Source: Magnetococcales bacterium (GTDB lineage Bacteria > Pseudomonadota > Magnetococcia > Magnetococcales > JADFWU01). Taken from it: 64,000 nucleotides of DNA. The position numbers were made by a program, and so were the translations under genes. This document shows, piece by piece, positions 45,615 to 55,837 of this stretch. The stretch is taken from the NCBI GenBank assembly GCA_015234045.1, contig JADFWU010000006.1, positions 42,376 to 106,375 on the forward strand, in the 5' to 3' direction. The first letter of the stretch is position 1. Every line of letters starts with the position of its first letter. A model generated the notes under the pieces. The model searched no databases. It saw only the letters and a list, made by a program, of their open reading frames with translations, and was not told the origin of the DNA.

Positions 45615-48317
45615 ATGAGCGAAACCACAGAATCTAAACGTCACCAGATCAATATCGAAGACGAAATGCAGTCGTCCTACCTCGATTATGCCATGAGCGT
45701 AATCGTTGGGCGTGCTTTGCCGGATGTTCGTGACGGTCTAAAACCCGTTCACCGGCGCGTGCTCTATGCCATGCACGAATTGGGCAACGACTGGAACAAG
45801 GCGTATAAGAAATCCGCCCGCGTCGTCGGTGATGTGATCGGTAAATATCATCCCCATGGCGATGTTGCTGTCTATGACACCATCGTGCGTATGGCACAGG
45901 ATTTTTCCATGCGTCATCTACTGGTGGATGGCCAAGGCAACTTCGGCTCCGTAGACGGCGACTCCGCCGCTGCCATGCGTTATACCGAAGTACGCATGAC
46001 ACGCCTCGCTCATGAACTGCTGGCGGATCTGGAAAAAGATACCGTAGCTTTTGGACCGAACTATGACGGCTCACTCAAAGAGCCGCTGGTGATGCCCTGT
46101 AAGTTCCCGCATCTGCTGGTGAACGGCTCTTCTGGTATTGCCGTTGGTATGGCAACCAATATTCCGCCCCACAATCTCGGTGAAATTATCACCGCAACAT
46201 GTGAGCTGATTGACAATCCAGAGTTAACCATTCCCGAACTGATGGAGATCGTGCCCGGTCCAGATTTTCCCACCGGTGGCACAATCCATGGTCGCGCAGG
46301 CATCCACGCCGCCCAGCACACAGGACGCGGTTCAGTGGTCGTGCGCGCTAAAACACGCATTGAAACCCGTAAACGCGATGGCCGTGAAACGATCGTTGTC
46401 TATGAACTGCCCTATCAGGTCAACAAGGCAAAACTGGTGGAACGGATCGCACAATTGGTGCGTGAAAAACGTCTGACCGGTATTGCTGACCTACGTGATG
46501 AGTCCGACCGCGAGGGCATGCGCGTTGTTATTGATCTAAAACGGGATGCCCACTCGGATGTGGTGCTGAACCATCTGTTCAAACATACCCCCATGCAATC
46601 CACCTTTGGTGTGAATGCGTTGGCATTGGTGAATGGTCGTCCACAGGTGCTCAACCTGAAGGACTTCCTGGTTCATTTCATCAATCATCGCCGTGAAGTG
46701 GTCACCCGGCGTACCCAGTTTGAGTTACGCAAAGCACAGGCGCGTTCCCATATTTTGGAAGGGCTTGCTGTTGCACTGGCCAATATTGATCGGGTTATTC
46801 AACTGGTCAGAAGTGCGCCTAGTCCTGCCGTTGCTAAACAGTCTCTGCTGGACGAAAAGTGGGATCGTACCGAAGTCCAGGCCATGTTGATTAAAGCCAT
46901 GGACGACCCGAACGCTCTATCGCCACAGTTCGAAGAGAATCATTATCGTCTGAGCGATATTCAAGCCCAAGCCATTCTTGATATGCGTCTGCATCGCTTG
47001 ACCGGTCTGGAACAGGATAAGATCCGCGCTGAATTTGAGACAATTCTGCATGATATTGCCCGCCTGAAATCCATTTTGGCTTCTGATGATGTACTGCTCG
47101 GCGTGATCAAAGAAGAACTGTTTGGCATTCGTGAAATGTTTGCCAATCCGCGCCGTACCGATATCGCCGAAGATGTCGGTGATTTCAGCATTGCTGATCT
47201 CATCGAAGAAGAAGATATGGTCGTCACCATCAGTCAGGCCGGTTACGTCAAACGCCTGCCCAGTGAGACCTATCAAGCCCAACGCCGAGGTGGTAAAGGC
47301 AAAAGTGCTGCCAATATCCGCGAAGAGGACTTTATCATTCAACTATTCGTGGCCTCTACCCACGACATGATGCTCTGCTTCACCGATAAAGGCCGTGTTT
47401 TCAAACTGATGGTCTATGAATTACCATTGGTTGGTCGAACTGCGCGCGGCAAAGCCATCGTGAACATCCTCTCACTGGAAGAGGATGAAAAAGTGTGTCA
47501 GATCATGCCATTGACCATCGACAAAGACGAATGGGATCAATGGGATCTTCTATTTGCTACCCGACGTGGACTGATCAAGAAAACCTCTTTGGGTGATTAT
47601 GGCAATATCCGCGCAAACGGTATCCGTGCCATCAATCTGGTGGATGGTGATAACCTGATTGCCGTCACACTACTGGATGACTCCGATCCCATTGAAGCAC
47701 AAGAAGATAAGCCGGGTCGTGTGATGCTGTTTTCCAAAAAGGGTAAAGCGGTTCGCTTTAAATCCCGTTTGGTGCGTCGCTCCGGACGTGTGGCTCAAGG
47801 CGTGCGCGGCATGCGCTTGAAAGAAGGCGATGAAGTGATCTCGTTGAATGTCGTGGTGCCTGACTCCGGCTGCCAACTGCTTTCCATCACTGAAAATGGA
47901 TTCGGCAAACGCACCGATGAAGCCCTCTTCCCAACCAAGGGACGTGGTACACAAGGCGTAATCGGCATGGTCACCAACGACCGTAATGGGTCCCTGGTCG
48001 GCGCACTCACAGTGTGGCCGGAAGATGAGGTGATGCTGATCACTGATCAGGGCATGGTACTTAGAACCTATGTCGAAACCATCCGCCAAACCGGTCGTAG
48101 CGCGTTGGGCGTAACTGTACTCAACGTTCATTCAGATGAGCGCGTGGTATCCGTTGCCCGTATCGCAGAAAGCGATGAAAATGATGACGAGACCCCGGTT
48201 GATGAGGACGGTGACACTGCAACAGAAACGGTATCTACACCGTCTGATGGTGATAGCGAAGATACCGGTGATACCGTAGAACAAGACACCACGGCAACAC
48301 CTGAGGATGAGGATTGA
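45615..48317 (+). CDS. gyrA: DNA gyrase subunit A
   Basis: GyrA cuts and rejoins DNA in the gyrase tetramer. The 900-residue protein has [20 protein letters not shown] at the start, the catalytic Tyr123 in AMRYTEVR, and the GyrA-box QRRGGKGK that separates gyrase from topoisomerase IV. The quinolone-determining stretch reads [11 protein letters not shown]: Val84 stands where E. coli has Ser83. The C-terminal beta-pinwheel is complete and followed by a very acidic tail of about 45 residues. Start 45615 fits the family; an in-frame ATG at 45573 adds 14 unlikely residues. serS follows by three bases. Confidence 0.96.
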   Translation: MSETTESKRHQINIEDEMQSSYLDYAMSVIVGRALPDVRDGLKPVHRRVLYAMHELGNDWNKAYKKSARVVGDVIGKYHPHGDVAVYDTIVRMAQDFSMRHLLVDGQGNFGSVDGDSAAAMRYTEVRMTRLAHELLADLEKDTVAFGPNYDGSLKEPLVMPCKFPHLLVNGSSGIAVGMATNIPPHNLGEIITATCELIDNPELTIPELMEIVPGPDFPTGGTIHGRAGIHAAQHTGRGSVVVRAKTRIETRKRDGRETIVVYELPYQVNKAKLVERIAQLVREKRLTGIADLRDESDREGMRVVIDLKRDAHSDVVLNHLFKHTPMQSTFGVNALALVNGRPQVLNLKDFLVHFINHRREVVTRRTQFELRKAQARSHILEGLAVALANIDRVIQLVRSAPSPAVAKQSLLDEKWDRTEVQAMLIKAMDDPNALSPQFEENHYRLSDIQAQAILDMRLHRLTGLEQDKIRAEFETILHDIARLKSILASDDVLLGVIKEELFGIREMFANPRRTDIAEDVGDFSIADLIEEEDMVVTISQAGYVKRLPSETYQAQRRGGKGKSAANIREEDFIIQLFVASTHDMMLCFTDKGRVFKLMVYELPLVGRTARGKAIVNILSLEEDEKVCQIMPLTIDKDEWDQWDLLFATRRGLIKKTSLGDYGNIRANGIRAINLVDGDNLIAVTLLDDSDPIEAQEDKPGRVMLFSKKGKAVRFKSRLVRRSGRVAQGVRGMRLKEGDEVISLNVVVPDSGCQLLSITENGFGKRTDEALFPTKGRGTQGVIGMVTNDRNGSLVGALTVWPEDEVMLITDQGMVLRTYVETIRQTGRSALGVTVLNVHSDERVVSVARIAESDENDDETPVDEDGDTATETVSTPSDGDSEDTGDTVEQDTTATPEDED

Positions 48318-48320
48318 TCA

Positions 48321-49601
48321 GTGCTGGATATCAAACAGATTCGCAAGGAACCCGAACAGGTAGAATCCCGCCTCAAAACGCGAGGTGGTGCTCATAATCT
48401 GGACGCTTTCCGCGCTTTGGAACAGGAAAAACGTGACATCCAGGCTGAAACAGAGTCCTTACGCGCCGAGCGCAACAGCCTTTCCAAACAAGTTGGCCAG
48501 CGCAAAGCCCAAAAAGCGGACGCGCAGGATCTTTTTGATCGCATGAAAGAAGTTGGTCCACGTCTGAAGACATTGGAAGTCCAGCTACGCGAGAAAGAAG
48601 AGTCTGTTCTGGCCACGTTGTCGGTTTTACCTAATCTACCTCACGAATCCGTACCCGAAGGTAAGGATGAAAACGACAACCAGGAAGTCCACCGCTGGGG
48701 CACACCTCCGACATTTGATTTTGAGGTGAAAAATCACTGGGATGTTGGCGAAGATCTGAACATTATTGACTTCGAAGCCGGTGCTTTGATTGCTGGTGCG
48801 CGTTTTACGCTGTTTCGCCAGCATGGTGCCCGAATGATCCGTGCGCTCACCAATTTCATGTTGGATCTGCACACCACTGAGCATGGCTATATGGAGATGC
48901 TGCCGCCCTTCCTGGCCAACAGTGAGTCTCTATTTGGCACGGGACAACTACCCAAATTCGAAGAAGATCTCTTCCGCATGAAGGATGACCCGTTTTATCT
49001 CATCCCTACTGCTGAAGTACCACTGACCAACTTGGTACGCGGTCAGATTATTGATGAAGCCGAACTCCCTCTGAAAATGACCGCCTGGACATCCTGTTTC
49101 CGCCGTGAAGCCGGTGCATCAGGACAGGATACCCGTGGATTAATCCGTCAACATCAGTTTGACAAAGTGGAGTTGGTACAGGTAACCCGTCCGGAAGAGA
49201 GCTATGATGCTCTGGAGCAATTGACCAGCAATGCGGAAGAGGTACTAAAGCGCCTGGAACTCCCATTCAAAAGAATCAGTCTCTGTACGGGTGATTTGGG
49301 CTTCGGTGCTTCAAAAACCTATGACCTGGAAGTGTGGCTACCCGGCCAGAACAAATATCGAGAGATCTCTTCCTGTTCCAACTGCGAAGCCTTCCAGGCA
49401 AGGCGGATGAAATCCCGCCTGCGTCGGACGGAAAACGCTAAAAAGATCGAACCTGTCCACACATTGAACGGATCGGGCCTAGCAGTGGGTCGAACTTTCG
49501 TTGCAATTCTTGAGAATTTTCAACAAGCTGACGGCAGTGTTACAATTCCTGACGCTTTACGCCCTTTCATGGGTGGCATTTCTAAACTAACTACGGCATA
49601 A
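48321..49601 (+). CDS. serS: seryl-tRNA synthetase
   Basis: SerS charges tRNA-Ser. The 426-residue class II synthetase has the N-terminal antiparallel coiled coil that holds the long variable arm (residues about 25-110), then motif 2 ([20 protein letters not shown]) and motif 3 ([18 protein letters not shown]). The start is GTG, three bases after gyrA. A tRNA-Ser gene lies 54 bases downstream, so the enzyme and one substrate RNA are neighbours. Confidence 0.97.
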   Translation: MLDIKQIRKEPEQVESRLKTRGGAHNLDAFRALEQEKRDIQAETESLRAERNSLSKQVGQRKAQKADAQDLFDRMKEVGPRLKTLEVQLREKEESVLATLSVLPNLPHESVPEGKDENDNQEVHRWGTPPTFDFEVKNHWDVGEDLNIIDFEAGALIAGARFTLFRQHGARMIRALTNFMLDLHTTEHGYMEMLPPFLANSESLFGTGQLPKFEEDLFRMKDDPFYLIPTAEVPLTNLVRGQIIDEAELPLKMTAWTSCFRREAGASGQDTRGLIRQHQFDKVELVQVTRPEESYDALEQLTSNAEEVLKRLELPFKRISLCTGDLGFGASKTYDLEVWLPGQNKYREISSCSNCEAFQARRMKSRLRRTENAKKIEPVHTLNGSGLAVGRTFVAILENFQQADGSVTIPDALRPFMGGISKLTTA

Positions 49602-49654
49602 TCACGCTCCAAGATATTCTCCTGACCGGATACTCTATCCGGTCACACCCATGC

Positions 49655-49742
49655 GGATGGGTGGCTGAGTGGTCGAAAGCAACGGTCTTGAAAACCGTCG
49701 TATCGCAAGGTACCGTGGGTTCGAATCCCACCCCATCCGCCA
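49655..49742 (+). tRNA. tRNA-Ser (anticodon UGA)
   Basis: Acceptor GGATGGG pairs with CCCATCC, then discriminator G and encoded CCA. The anticodon stem is ACGGT/ACCGT with loop CTTGAAA, giving anticodon TGA. A long variable arm (CGTATCGCAAGGTACC) and T arm GTGGG-TTCGAAT-CCCAC are present. All features fit a bacterial tRNA-Ser. Phage-derived genes follow within a few hundred bases, as expected if the tRNA was an integration site. Confidence 0.97.
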
Positions 49743-49847
49743 TTTATTTACTGTTTTAAACACATTATTCTTTCCTGGAACTCTTCTCTGAATATGCGAA
49801 CGTGAAAAAACGTGACAACGATCTGTCACGCTGGGATTATTCTACAA

Positions 49848-50015
49848 ATGGGCCGACTGGAAGGCCAAATAGGCCGACTGGAAGGCCAAATGGGCCGACT
49901 GGAAGGACAAGTAAACGGAGTGGAAAAGGAAATGCTTTATCTTCGTTGGATGGTCGGCATCACCTTGTCCATTTCAATCGCTTCATTGGACCTGATGATT
50001 AAACTGGCCCTATGA
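49848..50015 (+). CDS. small coiled-coil membrane protein with 7-residue repeats
   Basis: A 55-residue protein. Three 21-base tandem repeats (49848-49910) encode MGRLEGQ, IGRLEGQ and MGRLEGQ, a heptad coiled coil, followed by VNGVEKEMLYLRW and a membrane segment (MVGITLSISIASLDLMIKLAL). Such small coiled-coil-plus-TM proteins are common in phages and near lysis genes, but no function can be assigned. A GTG at 49812 would add 12 residues. A terminator follows. Confidence 0.6.
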   Translation: MGRLEGQIGRLEGQMGRLEGQVNGVEKEMLYLRWMVGITLSISIASLDLMIKLAL

Positions 50016-50041
50016 TCTGAACCAATAAATAGAACACCCAA

Positions 50042-50066
50042 CCCGCCCACTGAGGCGGTTTTTTTA
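50042..50066 (+). terminator. rho-independent terminator
   Basis: CCGCC-CACTGA-GGCGG followed by seven T. It ends the small coiled-coil gene and lies in the left phage-derived duplicate. Confidence 0.85.
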
Positions 50067-50067
50067 T

Positions 50068-50126
50068 GGAAGATTGGAAAAAAGATGTGTCCATTAAAAT
50101 CCAAAATGCCCAGGCCGTTTGTTTAG
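50068..50126 (+). pseudogene. left duplicate of a phage gene start (truncated)
   Basis: From AGATTGGAAAAAAGATGTGT on, the sequence closely resembles the start of the phage gene at 51541-51600. It encodes only MCPLKSKMPRPFV before a stop, compared with MCLSKPKMPEMPEPPKEP in the right copy. It shows that the region around the phage gene start is duplicated on both sides of the cargo gene. Confidence 0.7.
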
Positions 50127-51454
50127 CTCATGCGGAATTTCTTGCGGAAGGCCATTAGGAATAGGGCTACTGTTGCCAGGGTTGCGACAGTTTGCAAAAA
50201 AATGAACGGTTGGAAAAGTATGGGAAAGGTTTCCAATGCACAAACCATCTCTTCTGGAATGAGGTTTGGTTTAGACCACATGGCAAATGGAGCAACCATT
50301 TGAAGCCCTGTGAATTTATGTAAATAGCGTTCGGATAAAATTGGATACAATGGAGATTGGGTTGGCAAGTCGGATGCTGCATAGACAAGCCAGGAATATA
50401 TAAAGCTCCAGACACACCAGATTCCAGCAAGAGTATATAGGGGGCGTGTCAGGCTTAGGCCAAAACCAGATACTGTTCTATAAGCATTTAGGAATAACCT
50501 ATCAATAGTTTTTGTGTCTTTTAGATTGCTTCGAGTTTCTAGTTCAAGAGCATGGAATTCGGCCTCTTGGGTGTGATCTTCAAGCTTGGACATAAAAGCA
50601 CGCAATAGACGAAAATTTTGAAGAGCTTCATGAGAATCTCTAATAAAAAATTCATTTCCAGAAAAGACAGTATTGTCAGGTAGATTTTCAGTATTTATAA
50701 ACAATCGACCTAGAAAATTATTTTTCATTATTTTTGGTGGATAAGTGAACTCTGGATTCATCATAACAAATCTGTAAATATTACATAATTGAATAGAGAA
50801 TGATTCAGATAAAATTCTGCTATGATTGATTGAAATATTAGTTGAATATGTATCGCTAATTACTATTTTTTTTGAGAAAAGTGATGTCTTTGGACTATTT
50901 TCATTGTTTTTAGGTGTGTATTTACCAATATTAATATCTTCACATTCTAAATATTGCAAATAAAGTTCAGATTTTTTTGAATAATGATTGATTGTATTTA
51001 TTTTGCACCTAGTCTCTTTATCACCTGAAACATTTACACAAGCACAGTTATCACCAATAAGTAAAATTTGTAATTGGCAGTGTTTAAGGGTATAGGAACA
51101 ATTATTTTGAAAGCTACAAGTAGGTTCAACAAATATGCAACTCTGAAACTGCATAGAACGGATGATTCTAGACGAATCATTCAGTCTTTCTTTCCCTGAA
51201 ACACTTAATGTTACATTTCTTGGAGGACTAAGGAAGCGACAGTCTTCAAAGCTTACAATTGAGTGGCCATGTCCAAGGAAGCAATCTGAAATAGCGTTCA
51301 TGCAAGCAAGCTTCTCTTTCTCATTTTCAAATGAAAATGTGAAATCAAGACAGGAAAACTTTATATCAGTTTCTCCTCTATATTTTTCGCGTTGTTTATT
51401 TATATATTCCTTTCCTGATGGACTCTGAAAATGAATACGCTCACCAGAACTCAT
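50123..51454 (-). CDS. AT-rich cargo gene: membrane protein with possible pentapeptide-like N-terminus
   Basis: A 443-residue protein. Residues 1 to about 280 are beta-strand-rich with recurring short strands and many Asn/Ser/Cys (SFEDCRFLS, FQSCIFVEP, YTLKHCQLQ), suggesting a pentapeptide-like or beta-helix fold. A helical segment follows (RLLRAFMSKLEDHTQEAEFHALELETRS), of a type seen before C-terminal membrane anchors in pentapeptide-repeat proteins. At least two spans end it (LAGIWCVWSFIYSWLVYAA, LQTVATLATVALFLMAF). Base composition is far more AT-rich than its neighbours, and it runs opposite to the phage genes. It lies between two diverged copies of a phage gene start. Function unknown; a phage-borne accessory or defence role is only a possibility. 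Confidence 0.7.
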   Translation of the reverse strand: MSSGERIHFQSPSGKEYINKQREKYRGETDIKFSCLDFTFSFENEKEKLACMNAISDCFLGHGHSIVSFEDCRFLSPPRNVTLSVSGKERLNDSSRIIRSMQFQSCIFVEPTCSFQNNCSYTLKHCQLQILLIGDNCACVNVSGDKETRCKINTINHYSKKSELYLQYLECEDINIGKYTPKNNENSPKTSLFSKKIVISDTYSTNISINHSRILSESFSIQLCNIYRFVMMNPEFTYPPKIMKNNFLGRLFINTENLPDNTVFSGNEFFIRDSHEALQNFRLLRAFMSKLEDHTQEAEFHALELETRSNLKDTKTIDRLFLNAYRTVSGFGLSLTRPLYTLAGIWCVWSFIYSWLVYAASDLPTQSPLYPILSERYLHKFTGLQMVAPFAMWSKPNLIPEEMVCALETFPILFQPFIFLQTVATLATVALFLMAFRKKFRMS

Positions 51455-51560
51455 AGCAACAATCCTTTAACCACCGAAAACAAATAGCAGCAACAAAACA
51501 AATCATAATACCCGACAACTCGCCCACCGTAACAGTTTTTTATGGGAGATTGGAAAAAAG

Positions 51561-51749
51561 ATGTGTCTATCAAAACCCAAGATGCCGGAAATGCCCGAGC
51601 CGCCCAAAGAGCCGGACCGCGCACAAGTAGTTCAACGCCGTAAACAGAAACAAGCCTCGGCAATGGGTCAAAAGGCCACGTTATTGACCGGTTCACGTGG
51701 GCTTTCTTCTGCGCCGGTGACTCAGCGTAAAACGCTGTTGGGGCCGTAA
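51561..51749 (+). CDS. podovirus-type small structural-region protein
   Basis: A 62-residue protein beginning MCLSKPKMPEMPEPPKEPDR and ending LTGSRGLSSAPVTQRKTLLG. This proline-rich start and GTxLTGxxG...TLLG tail are typical of the small protein encoded just before the portal gene in T7-like podoviruses. The portal fragment follows one base after its stop. It appears intact but sits in a broken prophage. Confidence 0.75.
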   Translation: MCLSKPKMPEMPEPPKEPDRAQVVQRRKQKQASAMGQKATLLTGSRGLSSAPVTQRKTLLGP

Positions 51750-51750
51750 T

Positions 51751-51939
51751 ATGAATGATCCGCGTAAGCCCTATATGGCCCGTCTGTCAGCGCTTAAGAG
51801 TGCGCGGCAGTCTTGGGAGTCTGGCTGGAAAGAGGTTGCTCGGTTTATTGATCCTGATCGTGGGCGGTTTTTGGTGTCGGATCGCAATGATGGTAAGCGC
51901 AGAGATGAGAATATACCTTGGACATTTGCTCGACAGTGA
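51751..51939 (+). pseudogene. head-tail connector (portal) protein, N-terminal fragment
   Basis: The 62 residues MNDPRKPYMARLSALKSARQ, SWESGWKEVARFIDPDRGRF and LVSDRNDGKRRDEN match the first part of T7-like head-tail connectors, which are normally over 500 residues long. The match ends near 51912, where the family would continue with a conserved Thr/Pro-rich turn; the remaining codons come from a different gene in the other direction. It is a truncated prophage relic. Confidence 0.8.
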
Positions 51940-52107
51940 TCCCACCGGGATGTTTCAACATGTCGATCAGCCGGGCTTGTTTGGGAATCCCTTGGTCTTG
52001 AGGCCATCGATTACCCGGTCAACAGCCCCACCCCGGATATTCTCGGATCCACCATATTCTTTATCAAATTCGTTAAAAGTTATGGGTTTGTGTGTCTGAA
52101 AAGACAT
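51915..52107 (-). pseudogene. frameshifted and truncated gene fragment, DUF3489-like
   Basis: On the minus strand an ATG at 52107 opens a frame (MSFQTHKPITFNEFDKEYGG...) that stops after KGFPNKPG. A one-base shift restores GIPKQARLIDMLKHPGGITVEQMSK, which resembles the QAxxIxMLxRPEGAT start of DUF3489 helix-turn-helix proteins. The similarity breaks off at the join with the portal fragment near 51915. It is a disrupted gene abutting the prophage remnant. The family call is from pattern memory and modest. Confidence 0.45.
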
Positions 52108-52113
52108 CACACT

Positions 52114-54468
52114 TCAGCCCAATGCATCACCAATAATCTGGGCAATCTCTTTAGAGTTTCTGGAAAATACCGCGTGGCGAATCTTCTCCAGGATATCGTT
52201 GAACGGTGTATCATACCCTTCACACTTCTGTAATAAACGGTCACAGGCCTCAACGATCTTGGCAGATTCATATAGAGGAATATTTTCAATCTCCAAGAGA
52301 CCCTGTTTAAGTTCAGCGTTCACCGCTTCTGACAGCGTCTCGTTCTGGGCATCCTCAGATTTCTGATCTGATTCACCCTGTAGATAATTATTCAACAAGA
52401 TCATAAATTTGTTTATATTGATCGGCTTGGTCAGAATCTCCAGAATACCCGCCTGTTTTGCCTCTTTGGCACGTTCCACCAGGGCATCGGCTGTCAATCC
52501 AATGATTGGAATCCCTGCGGTTTCCGGCTGGGCAAGAATTTTTTTTGTTGCAGTGAGTCCATCCATTATCGGCATATGTAGATCCATCAGAATAATATCC
52601 GGCATGATCTCCGCCACCATGGCTACTGCCTCTTGTCCGTTGTGCGCAACGGTAACATCCAAACCGGTATCTTCCAAAACCGATAGCATCACCTCTTGAT
52701 TCATTGGATTATCTTCTACCAAGAGCAGTTGGCCATGCCCTTTGAATGTGTGCTGTTTTGTTTCATCACTGCTCGCCTTACTGTGGCTCTGTTCTGTGGA
52801 AACTTCCAGCGGTAGCGTTACAATAAATTCAGAACCCACACCAACCTCACTGGTCACTGAAATATGACCACCCAACAGTTGACACAGATTCTGAGTGATG
52901 GCCAATCCCAAACCAGTACCACCATGATTGCGCGTTATACTGGTATCAGCCTGTTGAAATGCTTGAAAAATGGTTTCAACTTTCTGTTCTGGAATACCGA
53001 TTCCTTGATCAGATACCCGGAATACAATTTTATGATTTTCTCTTGCGACACCGATGGATATCTGTTTATCACGTGAGGTAAATTTAATGGCATTGTTGAG
53101 CAAATTAATCAAAATCTGATTGATTTTTGTCCGGTCTGAAATAATCCCACGCGGCAAGGTTGGATCAATGGCATAGCTGAATTTCACACCCTTCTCCAAA
53201 GCCCGTTGTTTGAAAATATGATACTGACTCTGTACCAATAGTTTCAGGTCAATAGGCTCCTTATCCACCACGCTCTTACCCGCTTCAATCTTGGATAGAT
53301 CCAAAACATTATTGATGATTTCAGACAGGTTCTCACCACTGGTACAGATATTTTTCAGATATCGAACAGATTCAGGTTGGCAATCAGCCTTTTTCCTCAA
53401 TAAAATCTGCGAAAAACCCAATATGGCGTTCAAAGGCGTGCGGATCTCATGGCTGATATTAGCCAAAAAGTAAGATTTGGCCCGATTGGCCTCTTCAGCA
53501 GCCTGCATCGCCGCATGCAAACGCCGTCCTGATCGCCTCTGTTGAGCAAAGAACCAAGCAAACAATACAGAAAAAGCAGCAACAAAAATGAAAGTCACCA
53601 AAGCGATTTCCAACAACGCTTGATCAACCACCTCATGTGAAAGGCTTTCCAGTTCTGCTTTTGGCGCAAAGAGAACCAACTGTAAAATCACTTCGGAATT
53701 ACCATAGTCAAAAAAGGCTTCCTTGCTCATTAGATAGCGCTCGGCAAACTGTGCCAAATCACCACCAATCGCAATCCGCTCCAGATCACTGCTTGCAATC
53801 ACCTTTCCTGTGGACGCATCCAGCAAACCAAACAGATCCGTTGCATTGAGCAACCCTTGAGAAGCCATCAGAAACGTATCATTCATCGGAGTGACGAGTA
53901 CCATCCGTTCCCATCGACGATCACCTTTGCCTTGTAAAGATTGTCCGGTTATTAAATAGAGTTCAGCACCAATGTGCTTGATCCAACTCTCTTTACGCAC
54001 CGAACGCAGATCGTGACGGCTTAAATAGTCCAGCAAACGCTGAGTAATCTGAACACCACCTCGGCTATATACTTCCCGTGGCTTATTATCCGAATCAAAC
54101 AGAACTGTATAATGGGACTTGATGAATGTACGATGGATGGAGCGATCAGGATACCAAGGCGGCGGCCTGTTATAGAATTTTATAGAACTGTCTTTTGGTG
54201 GTGGGTTGTTACTTATAAAGTTGAGAAAACGATTCTGAGAAAGAAACAACTCAGCAGAGTAATGATGATATTTGACATAGTTATCCAAACGCACCCTACT
54301 ACTGTTGGCTCGCTCATCCAGATCAGAAAAAAAGCGTTCGCGCAGGGTTTCACTCACCCCTTGGATATGAACATGTCCCCAAACGAGACCCAACACCGTA
54401 CCAAGCAGAATGATCAGTGGTAATACATGCCAAATGTTGGACTGTTTGGTATTCGAGGCTGATTGCAT
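52114..54468 (-). CDS. membrane hybrid histidine kinase (sensor-HisKA-HATPase-REC-Hpt-like tail)
   Basis: A 784-residue sensor kinase. A span at about 12-32 and another at about 283-305 enclose a periplasmic sensor domain of 250 residues. HisKA has NISHEIRTPLNAILGF with the phospho-His at 340; HATPase has NLLNNAIKFT, DQGIGI and [13 protein letters not shown]. The receiver has Asp629 in LMDLHMPIMDG. The last 90 residues are helical and lack a clear Hpt histidine motif. The ATG at 54468 has GGAGTG upstream. The gene lies 28 bases after a PstS-like binding protein, which probably presents a ligand to the sensor domain. Confidence 0.9.
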   Translation of the reverse strand: MQSASNTKQSNIWHVLPLIILLGTVLGLVWGHVHIQGVSETLRERFFSDLDERANSSRVRLDNYVKYHHYSAELFLSQNRFLNFISNNPPPKDSSIKFYNRPPPWYPDRSIHRTFIKSHYTVLFDSDNKPREVYSRGGVQITQRLLDYLSRHDLRSVRKESWIKHIGAELYLITGQSLQGKGDRRWERMVLVTPMNDTFLMASQGLLNATDLFGLLDASTGKVIASSDLERIAIGGDLAQFAERYLMSKEAFFDYGNSEVILQLVLFAPKAELESLSHEVVDQALLEIALVTFIFVAAFSVLFAWFFAQQRRSGRRLHAAMQAAEEANRAKSYFLANISHEIRTPLNAILGFSQILLRKKADCQPESVRYLKNICTSGENLSEIINNVLDLSKIEAGKSVVDKEPIDLKLLVQSQYHIFKQRALEKGVKFSYAIDPTLPRGIISDRTKINQILINLLNNAIKFTSRDKQISIGVARENHKIVFRVSDQGIGIPEQKVETIFQAFQQADTSITRNHGGTGLGLAITQNLCQLLGGHISVTSEVGVGSEFIVTLPLEVSTEQSHSKASSDETKQHTFKGHGQLLLVEDNPMNQEVMLSVLEDTGLDVTVAHNGQEAVAMVAEIMPDIILMDLHMPIMDGLTATKKILAQPETAGIPIIGLTADALVERAKEAKQAGILEILTKPININKFMILLNNYLQGESDQKSEDAQNETLSEAVNAELKQGLLEIENIPLYESAKIVEACDRLLQKCEGYDTPFNDILEKIRHAVFSRNSKEIAQIIGDALG

Positions 54469-54496
54469 GGTAAGCACTCCGTTGATAAACAGACTG

Positions 54497-55510
54497 TTAC
54501 CGATTGCTACCAATCAGCTCATCAGCTTGAAATTGCCAACCATTTGCACGAAGCATTGATGCCGACACCACACCATCTGCGTGATCCAGATGCGCCATCG
54601 CATGCAACATATGTGTCACTAAACGCATAGCATTTTTATTTTCGACATGAGGCCCATGCCATGTTGTCACCGAAAATGTTTTGTAAAATGGGTAACGCCC
54701 CTGAGCAACAGCGTTCACATCACTCGGATGAATACCATCCACCATCAGTACCTTTGTCTTACCCTTGTTACGATAATGCTTGGCAGCAAACCAGTAGGCC
54801 GCATGCCCAATAGCAGATTTTCCATGCGCTACCATGGAAATCATATCTGGAATCGTACCAACTTCCTGCAAATCAGGGCTGAACAGATCCTCATTATCCA
54901 AAATAAGACGCCAATGGCCCGGCCTTGGTTTGCAGTGCAAACGCCCTACCGGCAGAACGGGGCGGTTTGGTCCCTTGATACCTTCTGCCGTTTTCAATTG
55001 TGACCAACGACTGATATCGCCAGAAAAAATCTTTCTTGCCTCTTCAATGCTGATGTTGTCAATGGGATTATCAGGATGAACCAGCAGAGCAATAGGCGTA
55101 ATACCAAGGGTGTGAAACTCAAGCCCAGGCAGTCGATCCAAATCACGTGGTGGGCAACAAAAACCGCCAATATCCGTGCGTTTAGCAGCCAAAGCACCCG
55201 CTGAGTGACCGCAGGTTCCATCACCTTGTGCGATATTCAGATTATTCTGCTTGGCAAATGCTTGAATTGAAGGTTGCAGAAGTCGAAATATCTGTTGATC
55301 AAGTATTACTTTTAAATCAGTTTTCTTGGCAACGTCCGTTTGCACGGTCCGGTCAATAGGTTTAACGACCCACGATTCGGGCATTTGAACCCGATAATTC
55401 GGGTCTGAAAATTCCGGTGCCAATGCCGCATCCATTGACCACACAAAGGGTGCATGCAATACCGTCAATAGCAGTGCGACAATCCCCAACAAACAATAAT
55501 GACATTTCAT
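54497..55510 (-). CDS. PstS-like periplasmic substrate-binding protein
   Basis: A 337-residue exported protein of the phosphate-type periplasmic binding superfamily. A signal peptide covers residues 1-25 (LLGIVALLLTVLHAPFVWS). The mature part has GTCGHSAGALAAKRTDIGGF and FHTLGITPIALLVHPDNPID, then IEEARKIFSGDISRWSQL, as in PstS-like domains, but with cysteines (DGTCGHS, GFCCPP) in place of the usual ligand loop residues. No ABC permease genes are nearby; a hybrid kinase follows in the same operon, so a sensory role is more likely than transport. ATG 55510 has GGGGAGA upstream. Confidence 0.82.
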   Translation of the reverse strand: MKCHYCLLGIVALLLTVLHAPFVWSMDAALAPEFSDPNYRVQMPESWVVKPIDRTVQTDVAKKTDLKVILDQQIFRLLQPSIQAFAKQNNLNIAQGDGTCGHSAGALAAKRTDIGGFCCPPRDLDRLPGLEFHTLGITPIALLVHPDNPIDNISIEEARKIFSGDISRWSQLKTAEGIKGPNRPVLPVGRLHCKPRPGHWRLILDNEDLFSPDLQEVGTIPDMISMVAHGKSAIGHAAYWFAAKHYRNKGKTKVLMVDGIHPSDVNAVAQGRYPFYKTFSVTTWHGPHVENKNAMRLVTHMLHAMAHLDHADGVVSASMLRANGWQFQADELIGSNR

Positions 55511-55837
55511 GATCCATCTCCCCAAATGGCATGTAAATATAGTTTATTTTATCATCTAATATTTGATATGATTGACTGGACTGGTACATCATTAAAGTTA
55601 ATCGTCACCAGTCAATATTTTTCTCCCTGAACAGAACTATACCATTATCTATTCAGACATCAAAATATTTTGGCTGCCTACTTGAGCCGATACAAAATCC
55701 GTAATTTACTAATTTATTCATTATATTCACTGCCAAAAACAACGTACAAATTGTCAATCGTTGAACAATGACCAGGAATTGAGTAAATATAGAATATTGG
55801 ACATTCATTATTTACTTAAGATAGATAAAGGCTTGTG
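55511..55837. other. AT-rich intergenic region between divergent genes
   Basis: The 327 bases between the binding protein and hemerythrin genes hold no gene. They must carry both promoters. I see no repeat or operator I can name. Confidence 0.4.
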
